A stretch of DNA of 12,950 nucleotides from an uncultured Clostridia bacterium (GCA_946011705.1 CAMGCA010000023.1:1-12950); one strand, 5' to 3'; numbered from the stretch's first letter, positions 1 to 6,720 are shown. Made by a program: numbers and translations. Notes: a model not told the origin generated them from the letters alone.

Positions 1-210
1 GCCCACCAGAGAGCAGCAGATGCAGCCGGAGTTCATCTCGGTGATGCTGATGCCCGCGTCCTGCAAAAAGCCGCCGTCGATGCCGATTTCGCCGAATTCG
101 TTCTCGATGAGCACGATTTTCTGGCCCTTATAGGCCTCCTGGATCATTTTCTTAATCAGCGTGGTCTTGCCGGCACCCAGGAAGCCGGAGTAGATATCAA
201 TTTTTGTCAT
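1..210 (-). CDS. CobW/COG0523-type G3E GTPase, N-terminal part (runs off left edge)
   Basis: Only the first 70 residues are in the window; the C-terminus is beyond base 1. The N-terminus shows a Walker A P-loop at residues 9-17 (GFLGAGKTT), the NE(F)GE segment at 37-41 typical of the G3E family, and a CxCC motif (C63, C65, C66), the metal-binding signature of COG0523. Family members are cytosolic GTPases that act as metal chaperones or metallocentre inserters, often for zinc, cobalt or nitrile hydratase iron. The metal cannot be told from this fragment. The ATG at 208-210 is preceded by an AAAGGTGAG ribosome binding site. The gene follows the VanX-like gene on the same strand after an 82-bp gap with its own candidate -10, so it need not belong to that operon. 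Family assignment is firm; the specific role is unknown. Confidence 0.88.
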   Translation of the reverse strand, partial: MTKIDIYSGFLGAGKTTLIKKMIQEAYKGQKIVLIENEFGEIGIDGGFLQDAGISITEMNSGCICCSLVG

Positions 211-253
211 AATAGTCTCACCTTTCCAGTGTGATTGATTTTCTCAACACATT

Positions 254-259
254 ATTATA
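254..259 (-). promoter_or_regulatory. Candidate -10 box for the CobW-type GTPase gene
   Basis: A minus-strand TATAAT lies 44 bases upstream of the GTPase start, inside an AT-rich stretch that includes the 10-bp palindrome TATTATAATA (253-262). The matching -35 position (about 277-282) is poor, so the promoter may need an activator or may be chance in AT-rich DNA. I saw no convincing Zur-type palindrome, although COG0523 genes are often zinc-regulated. Confidence 0.35.
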
Positions 260-292
260 ATATATTTTTGCAGGAAATGTTTGAAAATGCTG

Positions 293-1012
293 TTAACTTT
301 TGGCAGGCGGCGCGAAAGTTTCCTCCACCGCGTATTCGTCGGTATCAGAAAAATGCCACCATTCTGCGGAATAGCCCCGAAAACCGTGCTTTTCCATGAG
401 AATTTCCAGAAGCTCCGCGTGGGAGGCGGCGGTTTCGGTGCAGTCGGAATAATCCCGGTCGGCTTTTTTGGAAAAGTCGTCAAAGCCTGTGGGCATTTCC
501 AGCTCGTTCCCATCCGTGTCCACCAGCGTGATGTCCACGGTGCTGCCGCGGCTGTGGGAACTGTGGCCTTTCTGGGGATTGGCGACAAAGGCCGGGTCGG
601 GGCAGACCTCCCAGAGCCTGAATTGGGCGCTGACCGGACGGAAGCCGTCCCAGATTTTCAGGGAAAGTCCCAGCTGGGCCAGGTCTTCGCTGACTGCAAT
701 CAGCTTCTTCACGGTGCCGTAGCGCAGATAGGCGTCGGTGAAATCGTAGATGACCTGCCCGGTGAAGTTCCGGTTCGTGGCGTACAGCAGCTCCTGCCGG
801 GCCGAGGGAATGTAGTCCAGCACCCGCACGAAATCCTCCGGGGCGGGAACCGGCAAGGTGTTTTCGATCGTCGCCGGAGGAAGTGTTTCCGGAGGAGCGG
901 TCTGCGTCGGGACTGTCTCACCGGTGGGTGCTTCCGTTTCCACAGGCGCTTTTTCACAGCCGCAAAACAGAAGGAAAACTGCCAGAATCAGGGGAAGAAG
1001 CCGTGCTTTCAT
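293..1012 (-). CDS. VanX-like D-Ala-D-Ala dipeptidase lipoprotein (peptidase family M15D)
   Basis: Product of 239 aa. Residues 1-19 form a short lipoprotein signal with hydrophobic core and a lipobox-like FCGC, lipidated Cys19, followed by a Pro/Thr/Glu-rich linker (about 20-58). The catalytic domain carries the VanX pattern: Arg125 in WDGFRP, the zinc motif SSHSRGSTVD with His153 and Asp160, and EWWH with catalytic Glu217 and zinc ligand His220. M15D enzymes hydrolyse the dipeptide D-Ala-D-Ala. VanX itself is cytoplasmic and confers vancomycin resistance, whereas this one is predicted to be anchored outside the membrane, pointing to dipeptide scavenging or wall turnover rather than resistance; no vanH or vanA neighbour is present. 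The start overlaps the LysR gene stop (ATGA) and has a GGAGG site, implying translational coupling. Substrate is inferred from the motifs; another D,D- or L,D-dipeptide is possible. Confidence 0.88.
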   Translation of the reverse strand: MKARLLPLILAVFLLFCGCEKAPVETEAPTGETVPTQTAPPETLPPATIENTLPVPAPEDFVRVLDYIPSARQELLYATNRNFTGQVIYDFTDAYLRYGTVKKLIAVSEDLAQLGLSLKIWDGFRPVSAQFRLWEVCPDPAFVANPQKGHSSHSRGSTVDITLVDTDGNELEMPTGFDDFSKKADRDYSDCTETAASHAELLEILMEKHGFRGYSAEWWHFSDTDEYAVEETFAPPAKS

Positions 1013-1908
1013 GGTGTTTCCTCCGTGAGCCGGATGCCCTTCATGTGGTCAATCATGGCCCGCATGGGGGCGGACAGCCACTTTTCCCGTCGGTAAAGCA
1101 GCTGCTTCCAGACGGCGATCCGCAGATCCGGCACATTCAGCCGCGTCAGTTGTCCGATGCGAACCATGCGCTCGGTGACGTAATCCGGCAGGAAGGACAG
1201 CCCCATATTTTCCCCCACCAGCTTGCAGATCAGATCTGCCTGGCCGGTTTCCAGCACGGGTGTGATCTCCAGAGAGCTTCGGGCCAGCTGCTCGTCCATC
1301 AGGCGGCGGTAGCTCATGCCCTTTTCCGTCAGCAGGAAAGGCTCCTCCAGAAGCTGCTCCAGTGCCACCGACCGCAGGTTCGCCAGTGGGTGACGGGGAG
1401 AGGCCACAAAATGCACGCCGATCTCTTCTTCGTCGGCGATGACGTAGTTGGTGTCGTAAACGTGGTCGTCCATGGTGCAGATCATGTCCACATCGTTGTG
1501 ATCCAGGGATTCCAGCAGGGCGCTGGTGTCCAGGGTGATAATGTGCAGGCAGACCCTGGGGTAGGCCGTCCGGAACCGGGCGTAGTGCCCAACAATCAGC
1601 GGCTCGCACAGAGAGTCCGCCATGCCCAGCCGCAGCATTCCCGCCGGTTCCCGCCTCAGCCGGGAGCCCAGAAGCATTTCCTGCCCAGCATGGCAGATCT
1701 GCTGGGCGTAGCCCAGGGCGTCCCGCCCCGCGTCGGTCAGGGTGACGGTGTGGCCGATGCGGTCAAAGAGCTGAGCCCCCATTTCCTTTTCCAATTGCTT
1801 AATTTGAAAGGAGATGGTGGGCTGGGAATAGCCCAGCTTTTCGCCGGCCCGGGTGAAGCTGCCCAGTTCGGCGACCTCGATAAAAATATTCAGCGCCCGC
1901 AGATCCAT
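1009..1908 (-). CDS. LysR-family transcriptional regulator
   Basis: Product of 299 aa, the usual length for LTTRs. The N-terminal winged helix-turn-helix (about residues 1-60) reads like the family consensus: MDLRALNIFIEVAELGSFT, then LGYSQPTISFQIKQLE and LFDR. Residues from about 88 form the periplasmic-binding-protein-like effector domain. I chose the ATG at 1906-1908 because an AGGAGG site precedes it at the right spacing and because LTTR proteins normally begin this close to the HTH; an in-frame ATG 13 codons upstream (1947) lies in the palindromic control region and lacks a good site. It is co-transcribed with the VanX-like gene and divergent from the AGCS symporter, the classic LTTR arrangement, so it probably controls both. 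The ligand is unknown; alanine or a D-Ala dipeptide is a guess from context. Confidence 0.9.
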   Translation of the reverse strand: MDLRALNIFIEVAELGSFTRAGEKLGYSQPTISFQIKQLEKEMGAQLFDRIGHTVTLTDAGRDALGYAQQICHAGQEMLLGSRLRREPAGMLRLGMADSLCEPLIVGHYARFRTAYPRVCLHIITLDTSALLESLDHNDVDMICTMDDHVYDTNYVIADEEEIGVHFVASPRHPLANLRSVALEQLLEEPFLLTEKGMSYRRLMDEQLARSSLEITPVLETGQADLICKLVGENMGLSFLPDYVTERMVRIGQLTRLNVPDLRIAVWKQLLYRREKWLSAPMRAMIDHMKGIRLTEETP

Positions 1909-1934
1909 AGCTGGCCTCCTGGAATTTAGAATGT

Positions 1935-1956
1935 AAATGAATTTCATTTAATTCAT
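1935..1956. promoter_or_regulatory. Putative LysR-type operator (nested palindromes)
   Basis: AAATGAA-T-TTCATTT (1935-1949) is a perfect 7-bp inverted repeat about one base. An overlapping repeat ATGAAT-N8-ATTCAT spans 1937-1956. The site is centred roughly 50 bases upstream of the predicted symporter transcription start and just downstream of the predicted regulator start. That suits activation of the symporter and autorepression of the regulator. Binding is inferred from position and symmetry. Confidence 0.5.
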
Positions 1957-1959
1957 CAA

Positions 1960-1989
1960 TTGGACTTACGCCGCTATCTATTATATACT
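1960..1989 (+). promoter_or_regulatory. Candidate promoter of the AGCS symporter operon
   Basis: TTGGAC (1960-1965) and TATACT (1984-1989) are separated by 18 bp. Transcription would start near 1996, giving a leader of about 24 nt. The -10 overlaps the -10 of the opposed promoter for the LysR gene. Confidence 0.5.
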
Positions 1990-2007
1990 CGTTGTGAATT
2001 CTGTCAA
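1980..2007 (-). promoter_or_regulatory. Consensus sigma-A promoter of the LysR/VanX-like operon
   Basis: On the minus strand, a perfect TTGACA (2002-2007) is followed after 16 bp by a perfect TATAAT (1980-1985). The start would be near 1973, giving a leader of about 65 nt that contains the putative operator. Its -35 overlaps the AAGAGGT ribosome binding site of the divergent symporter gene. Confidence 0.7.
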
Positions 2008-2019
2008 GAGGTAGATAAA

Positions 2020-3396
2020 ATGGGTATTATTTCGGCAGTATACAATTTTCTTTGGGGAGATTTGTTCACGATTCCCATTGGCGGCGGAAGCGGTATCTCC
2101 CTGCTGGTGGCCCTGCTGATTCCCGCGGGACTGTACTTCACGGTGCGTACCCGGGCACTTCCGCTGCGGTGCTTCCCGGAAATGCTGCGCCTGATTGTCA
2201 GGCGGGAGACCGATAGAAAGGGCGGGGCAATATCAGGCGTCCAGGCCCTCATCGTGTCCACGGCCACCAGAGTCGGCATGGGCAACATGGTGGGCGTTGT
2301 GGCGGCGATTTCCGCTGGCGGCCCCGGCGCGGTGTTCTGGATGTGGGTGACAGCCCTGATTGGCGCCTCCACTGCCTTCGTGGAAGCCACCCTGGCCCAG
2401 CTTTATAAGGAGAGTGACCCCCTGTTCGGCGGCTACCGGGGCGGCCCGGCCTATTACATCCACGCCTTTTTCAGCCGGGGGAAGAAGAAAAGCATCCTGG
2501 CCATGGCCTTTGCTCTGTCGGGCCTTCTGTGCTGGTGCGGCGTGAGCCAGGTCATCAGCAACTCCGTCTCCGCCTCCTTCCAGAATGCCTTCTCCATCCC
2601 GCCCATCGTGTCCACGGTGATATTGGTTGCTCTGGCGGCGGTGGTGGTGCTGCGGAAAAACGCCAGTGTGAAGGTGCTGGACGTGATTGTGCCCATCATG
2701 GCGGGGTTCTATTTTCTGCTGGCGATTTTTGTCATTGTGAAAAACGCCGCTCTGCTGCCCGGGGTCTTCGGACACATCGTGGAGGAGGCCTTCGGCCTGC
2801 GTCAGGCCGCGGCGGGGGCCTTCGGTGGGGCGCTGATGAACGGCGTCAAGCGGGGACTGTTTTCCAATGAGGCAGGTTCTGGCTCCGCTCCCTGCGCCGC
2901 CGCTGCCGCCAAGGTCAGCCATCCGGCCAAGGCGGGGCTGCTGCAGGCCTTCGGCGTCATCCTGGACACCATCGTCATCTGTACCTGCACCGCCATGCTC
3001 ATGCTGCTGGCCCCGCAGGAAGCGTTGGAGGGCCTGAGTGGAATGGCTCTGCTGCAAACCGCCATGGGCTGCCATTTTGGACAGTGGGGTGTGATTTTCG
3101 TGGCGATTACCCTGTGGCTGTTCAGCTTTTCCACCTTTATCGGCATCCTCTATTATGCCCGCTCCAACGTGGCCTATCTGTTCGGCGACCGCTGGGCGGC
3201 CCAGCGGGGCTTCCAGATCGTGGCGCTGGGAATGCTGTTCATCGGCGGACTGGCGGCGTATACCTTCGTGTGGGATTTGGGAGATATCGGCATTGGTCTT
3301 ATGACCATTTTCAACCTGATTGCCGTGGTGCCCATGTCCGGGCAAGCGATTCAAGCACTGAAAGACTATGAATCCCGGAAGGAGGAACTGAGATGA
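2020..3396 (+). CDS. AGCS-family sodium:alanine/glycine symporter
   Basis: Product of 458 aa, polytopic inner-membrane protein with about ten or eleven hydrophobic segments. AGCS signatures are clear. Near residues 70-120 there is GAISGVQAL, then TRVGMGNMVGV, then AGGPGAVFWMWV and FVEATLAQLYK. In the second half, GLFSNEAGSGSAP lies at about 284-296. The family imports L- or D-alanine or glycine with Na+ or H+. The start at 2020 is chosen for the AAGAGGT site seven bases upstream and because it begins the AGCS N-terminus; an in-frame ATG at 1960 overlaps the promoter. It is divergent from a LysR regulator and VanX-like dipeptidase, so alanine released from D-Ala-D-Ala is an attractive substrate. 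Its stop overlaps the cutC start (ATGA). Family is firm; exact substrate is inferred. Confidence 0.92.
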   Translation: MGIISAVYNFLWGDLFTIPIGGGSGISLLVALLIPAGLYFTVRTRALPLRCFPEMLRLIVRRETDRKGGAISGVQALIVSTATRVGMGNMVGVVAAISAGGPGAVFWMWVTALIGASTAFVEATLAQLYKESDPLFGGYRGGPAYYIHAFFSRGKKKSILAMAFALSGLLCWCGVSQVISNSVSASFQNAFSIPPIVSTVILVALAAVVVLRKNASVKVLDVIVPIMAGFYFLLAIFVIVKNAALLPGVFGHIVEEAFGLRQAAAGAFGGALMNGVKRGLFSNEAGSGSAPCAAAAAKVSHPAKAGLLQAFGVILDTIVICTCTAMLMLLAPQEALEGLSGMALLQTAMGCHFGQWGVIFVAITLWLFSFSTFIGILYYARSNVAYLFGDRWAAQRGFQIVALGMLFIGGLAAYTFVWDLGDIGIGLMTIFNLIAVVPMSGQAIQALKDYESRKEELR

Positions 3397-4139
3397 ATCG
3401 GATTTTAGAGGTCTGTGTGGATTCCTACGCCTCGGCCGTGGCGGCAATTGCGGGCGGGGCGGACCGGCTGGAACTGTGCAGCGCCCTCAGCGTGGGGGGC
3501 CTGACCCCGTCGGCGGCGCTTTTGCGACAGATTCGTAAGGGCAGCGATATTCCCATCCGCTGCCTGATGCGCCCCCGGGGCGGAGACTTTTTCTATACGC
3601 CGGAGGAAATCCAGCAAATGGCCATGGAAATGGCGGCACTGCGGGGCGCGGGAGCGGATGGCTTTGTCATCGGCTGTCTGACCGCCGATGGCGAGTTGGA
3701 CGGGAACGCCATGGAACCGCTCCTAAAAGAAGCGTCCGGGCTGGGCCTGACCCTGCACCGCTGCATCGATGTGTCCCGCGATTTGGAGGAAACCTACCGA
3801 CAGGCCGCGCTTTTGGGCTTTGACACGGTGCTGACCAGCGGCGGCGCGGGGAAGTGTCTGGACGGCATGGAAACCATCGGCAGTCTTTTTGCAATCCGGG
3901 ACAAAGAGAACGGCCCGGAGGTTCTCATTGGAGCGGGAGTAAATGCGGGCGTGATCGCCGCTTTCCGGGAGAAGTATCCTCAGTCCCGGGCCTTCCACAT
4001 GAGCGGCAAGACAGAAATCGAAAGCGGGATGCGCTTTCGCCGGGAGGGCGTTCCCATGGGCCTGCCGGGGGTCGACGAGTGGCACATCCCGGTGACCAGC
4101 GACGAGCCGAACGGGGAAGGAAAGGAACGCGGGCGTTAA
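3393..4139 (+). CDS. cutC: CutC-family protein (TIM-barrel, annotated as copper homeostasis)
   Basis: Product of 248 aa, full length for the family. The TIM-barrel motifs of CutC appear in order: GADRLELC (22-29), GGLTPS (35-40), RPRGGDFFY (60-68), LHRCID (121-126), LTSGG (147-151) and GAGVN (180-184). CutC was named from copper-sensitive Escherichia coli mutants, but that phenotype was later attributed to the MicL small RNA at the same locus, so the biochemical role in bacteria is unsettled. A GGAAGGAGG site and a 4-bp ATGA overlap with the symporter gene indicate a two-gene operon. The link to alanine transport is not explained by current knowledge of CutC. The charged tail (about 235-248) looks like a variable extension. 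Confidence 0.9.
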   Translation: MNRILEVCVDSYASAVAAIAGGADRLELCSALSVGGLTPSAALLRQIRKGSDIPIRCLMRPRGGDFFYTPEEIQQMAMEMAALRGAGADGFVIGCLTADGELDGNAMEPLLKEASGLGLTLHRCIDVSRDLEETYRQAALLGFDTVLTSGGAGKCLDGMETIGSLFAIRDKENGPEVLIGAGVNAGVIAAFREKYPQSRAFHMSGKTEIESGMRFRREGVPMGLPGVDEWHIPVTSDEPNGEGKERGR

Positions 4140-4141
4140 AG

Positions 4142-4256
4142 AAAAGCTGTCATTCCGAGCCAGTGCGCACACTGGCGTGGGAATCCGTATTCCTTCAGAT
4201 AGACGGATTGCCACACCAGTGACGTTGGACACTGGTTCGCAATGACAGCGTTTTTT
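4142..4256. terminator. Bidirectional terminator between cutC and uraA
   Basis: The palindrome is followed by TTTTTT (4251-4256) for plus-strand transcripts leaving cutC. Read from the uraA side it is followed by a shorter run of four T (plus-strand AAAA at 4142-4145). It occupies nearly the whole gap between two convergent genes. Confidence 0.65.
4146..4249. repeat. Long imperfect palindrome (possible dispersed repeat)
   Basis: The two arms begin and end with GCTGTCATT and AATGACAGC and stay complementary, with small mismatches and a length difference, to a central stem AATCCGT/ACGGATT (4182-4188, 4203-4209). Each arm also has its own smaller hairpin, CCAGTG paired with CACTGG. Folded, it gives either one stem of about 45 bp or a cruciform with side hairpins. 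Such composite palindromes between genes often belong to dispersed non-coding families. Whether this one is multicopy cannot be seen from a single copy. Confidence 0.75.
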
Positions 4257-4264
4257 ATGCAGTT

Positions 4265-5620
4265 TTACTTTGCCCGGGAACCAAAGTTCACGGAGGTATC
4301 GCCCTGGGCGTTGACACCGAACTCGTAATCCTTGCCGGGGAGGACGGCGTTCATGAAGATGCCCACCAGAGCGGCTACGGCCAGACCGGACAGGCTGATG
4401 GTCACGCCGCCCAGAGGAATCACGATGGCACCGTTGTAGCTGACGCCCACAGCCAGCCCCAGAATCATGGCGGCAATTAGCACGTTGCGGCTCTTGGTGA
4501 AGTCTACCTGATTTTCCACCACGTTGCGCACACCCACGGCGGAGATCATGCCGTACAGCACCAGGCTGACACCGCCCATGGTGGCGGCGGGCATGGCCAC
4601 GATCAGCGCGGCGAACTTGGGGCAGAAGGAAAGGATGATGGCGAAGAAGGCGGCCAGACGAACCACCTTGGGGTCGTAGACCTTGGAAAGCGCCAGTACG
4701 CCGGTGTTCTCACCGTAGGTGGTGTTGGCGGGAGCGCCAAACAGGGAGGCCAGGGTGGTAGCCAGGCCGTCGCCTACCAGGGTGCGGTGCAGGCCGGGGT
4801 CAGCCACGAAATTCTTACCTACGGTGGAGGAGATGGCGCACATATCGCCGATGTGCTCCACGATAGTGGCCAGGGCGATGGGGGCGATGGTGATAACGCT
4901 GGTCAGCAGAAGCCCTGCGTCAAAGTTTGTGGAGAAGATGGAGAACACGGTGTTGCCCCAGATCACGGGCAGGCCGAACCACTTGGCGCTGGACACGGCG
5001 GCGGCAACGTTTGCCCGGGCGGAGGGATCGACGATCAGGGCGAACAGGTAGGATGCCACGACGCCCAGCAGAATGGGGACGATCTTGACCATGCCCTTGC
5101 CCCAGATGTTGCAGGCCACGACCACCAGAATGGCAACCAAGGCAATCAGCCAGTTGCTGCGGCAGTTGCTGATGGCGGAGCCGGCCAAAGACAGGCCAAT
5201 GCAGATGATGATGGGGCCGGTGACGATGGGGGGGAAGTAACGCATGACCTTGCCTGCGCCGAAGGCCTTGAAGAACGCGGCCAGCACCAGATACACAAGA
5301 CCGGCAACCGCAACGCCGAAGCAGGCGTAGGGGAGCATGGCGGTGTTGGGAGCGCCGTCCAGCATGGGGGCGATGGCGGCGTAGCCGCCCAGGAAGGCGA
5401 AGGAGGAGCCCAGGAAGGCGGGCACTTTCCAGCCGGTGATCAGGTGGAACAGCAGGGTGCCGAGGCCGGCGAACAGCAGGGTGGTGGACACGTTCAGGCC
5501 GGTGAGGGCGGGCACCAGAACCGTGGCGCCGAACATGGCGAACAGGTGCTGAAGGCCGAGGATCAGCGTCTTAGGCGTGCCGAGAGTTTTTACGTCGTAG
5601 ACCGCTTCATTGTTTTCCAT
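4265..5620 (-). CDS. uraA: Uracil permease, NCS2/UraA family
   Basis: Product of 451 aa, an integral membrane protein with the expected 14 or so hydrophobic segments. Uracil-site motifs match E. coli UraA: SSFAF near residue 74, Glu255 in VEHIGD (TM8) and Glu304 in TYGENTG (TM10), followed by VLALSKV, the NCS2 signature. UraA imports uracil with protons for pyrimidine salvage. The ATG at 5618-5620 is preceded by AGAGAGGC. An in-frame ATG at 5740 would add 40 charged residues, but it lies upstream of the predicted promoter and is rejected. The gene is monocistronic, between a well-formed promoter and a convergent terminator, with no pyr gene beside it. Xanthine or another pyrimidine is less likely because of the two glutamates and overall UraA similarity. 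Confidence 0.93.
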   Translation of the reverse strand: MENNEAVYDVKTLGTPKTLILGLQHLFAMFGATVLVPALTGLNVSTTLLFAGLGTLLFHLITGWKVPAFLGSSFAFLGGYAAIAPMLDGAPNTAMLPYACFGVAVAGLVYLVLAAFFKAFGAGKVMRYFPPIVTGPIIICIGLSLAGSAISNCRSNWLIALVAILVVVACNIWGKGMVKIVPILLGVVASYLFALIVDPSARANVAAAVSSAKWFGLPVIWGNTVFSIFSTNFDAGLLLTSVITIAPIALATIVEHIGDMCAISSTVGKNFVADPGLHRTLVGDGLATTLASLFGAPANTTYGENTGVLALSKVYDPKVVRLAAFFAIILSFCPKFAALIVAMPAATMGGVSLVLYGMISAVGVRNVVENQVDFTKSRNVLIAAMILGLAVGVSYNGAIVIPLGGVTISLSGLAVAALVGIFMNAVLPGKDYEFGVNAQGDTSVNFGSRAK

Positions 5621-5646
5621 AAAATGAAAGCCTCTCTTTCTAAATT

Positions 5647-5673
5647 GGTATCCGTTTCTTAACCGGTATCCGT
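5647..5673 (-). repeat. Two 9-bp direct repeats in the uraA leader
   Basis: ACGGATACC occurs twice on the minus strand (5665-5673 and 5647-5655), 18 bp apart, starting at the predicted transcription start. Two such sites could form a tandem operator or an RNA-binding site. The leader is too short for a PyrR attenuator with terminator. Confidence 0.45.
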
Positions 5674-5677
5674 GGCA

Positions 5678-5706
5678 AGTATACTCCGATTTTGAGGGAT
5701 TTTCAA
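5678..5706 (-). promoter_or_regulatory. uraA promoter
   Basis: Minus-strand TTGAAA (5701-5706) and TATACT (5678-5683) are separated by 17 bp. Start near 5671 gives a leader of about 50 nt. Confidence 0.7.
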
Positions 5707-5886
5707 TGACTTTTTGCGCTGGAATTTGGAAGGATTCCACTTTTCCTTTTGTGGAAAATCACGGAGTATGGGTTTTCCCCTGTTTTCGGCTGAAAACATT
5801 AGCCGCCGGGACGGGGCAATATTTGCACGTCCGCGCCCTGTGGGCGATTGTTTTTTGTGCAAATACAACATTTCCGCTCCCAGCGA
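5707..5886. other. Structured non-coding segment between uraA and the hydrolase cassette
   Basis: No convincing gene lies here. Visible elements are TTCCAC/GTGGAA about a 10-nt loop (5735-5756), GTTTTC/GAAAAC about GGCT (5782-5797), and a perfect 9-bp inverted repeat TATTTGCAC/GTGCAAATA (5820-5828, 5857-5865). The last encloses a CGCCC-TGT-GGGCG hairpin (5834-5846) followed by TTTTTT (5851-5856), which resembles a plus-strand intrinsic terminator embedded in an alternative stem. A leader, small RNA or operator is possible. Confidence 0.45.
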
Positions 5887-5915
5887 TTGACAATTCCCGC
5901 TTTTGCAAGTATACT
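5887..5915 (+). promoter_or_regulatory. Promoter of the hydrolase/ATP-grasp cassette
   Basis: A perfect TTGACA (5887-5892) and TATACT (5910-5915) are separated by 17 bp, ending 49 bases before the first start codon. It is the only strong promoter seen for the three plus-strand genes that follow. Confidence 0.75.
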
Positions 5916-5964
5916 ATCCTCTATATTTCAGCACGATGTGCTTTTTTCGGAGGGAAAGCAACCA

Positions 5965-6720
5965 ATGGTAAAAAAATGGAATGTGACGATTCCGAAGCTG
6001 TCCGGTGACACGCCCCGCCGCGCCTACATCTGGCTGCCGGAGGATTATGAGGAAAACCCGGACAAGCGTTACCCTGTCATGTATATGTTCGATGGGCATA
6101 ACGTGTTTTTTGACGAGGACGCCACCTTTGGAAAATCCTGGGGCATGGCGAAATACATGGAGGAGAATCCCAGAGACTTAATTATCGTTGCCGTGGAGTG
6201 CAACCATGAAGGCAACCGCCGTCTTGTGGAGTACGCCCCCATGACCTACACCAATTCCGAGCACGGTCACATCAAGGGCAAGGGCAGCGTGATGATGAAC
6301 TGGATGGTGAAGGAGCTGAAGCCCTACATTGACGAAACCTACCGCACCCTGCCGGACCGGAAGAACACCATTATCGCCGGTTCCTCCATGGGCGGCCTCA
6401 TTGCCCTGTACGGCGTGACGGTGTACAATCATATTTTCCAGCGGGGCGCCTGCCTGTCCCCCAGCCTGTGGGTAGCTCCCGGCAAGGTGCTGGAGTTTGT
6501 TGCCCGGGCTCATATCCGCCGAGATACCCAGGTCTACATGGACTACTGCTAATTGGAAATGTTCAACCCCACGGCCACCCAGGAGTCCATGATTTCCGCA
6601 GCCCACCTGCTGCTGACCAAGCGGGTGAACCTGACCCTGCGGATCGTCCCCGGCGGCAACCACAGTGAAGCCAGCTGGGAAAAGCAGATTCCCATTTTTA
6701 TGGACTGCCTGGGACTTTGA
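5965..6720 (+). pseudogene. Esterase-fold alpha/beta hydrolase interrupted by an in-frame TAA
   Basis: The reading frame runs 251 codons from ATG at 5965 (GGAGGG site at 5949) to TGA at 6718-6720, but codon 196 (6550-6552) is TAA. The first part matches the esterase D/PF00756 type: LPEDYEENPDKRYPVMYMFDG (about 24-44, interrupted only by variation) and the nucleophile elbow GSSMGG with Ser141. The catalytic His233 lies in GGNHSEASW, after the stop. As read, the shortened 195-aa product (5965-6552) would keep the serine but lose the histidine, and should be inactive. Sequence beyond the stop is well preserved in the same frame, so the lesion is recent, a sequencing error, or read through. The gene heads a cassette with a second hydrolase and an ATP-grasp ligase. 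Physiological substrate unknown. Confidence 0.75.

Noticed and set aside
293..1012. A vancomycin-resistance locus
   Set aside because: Only a VanX-like dipeptidase is present, with a lipoprotein signal and an alanine-transport context; no vanH, vanA/B ligase or VanRS pair lies nearby.
883..1929. Open frame opposite the LysR gene
   Set aside because: The LysR product is clear on the minus strand; this translation has no recognisable domain.
2233..3447. Long open frame opposite the AGCS symporter
   Set aside because: Low-complexity Gly/His/Gln-rich translation without motifs, fully covered by a well-supported transporter gene.
5621..5671. PyrR-type attenuator in the uraA leader
   Set aside because: The leader is about 50 nt, with no terminator/antiterminator pair and no recognisable PyrR binding loop.
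5678..5685. Plus-strand promoter from the palindromic AGTATACT
   Set aside because: The -10 reads the same on both strands, but the plus strand has no acceptable -35 at 16-18 bp; only the minus-strand promoter for uraA is convincing.
6550..6552. Selenocysteine or pyrrolysine decoding at the internal stop
   Set aside because: The codon is TAA, whereas those systems use TGA and TAG, and no suitable hairpin was noticed downstream.
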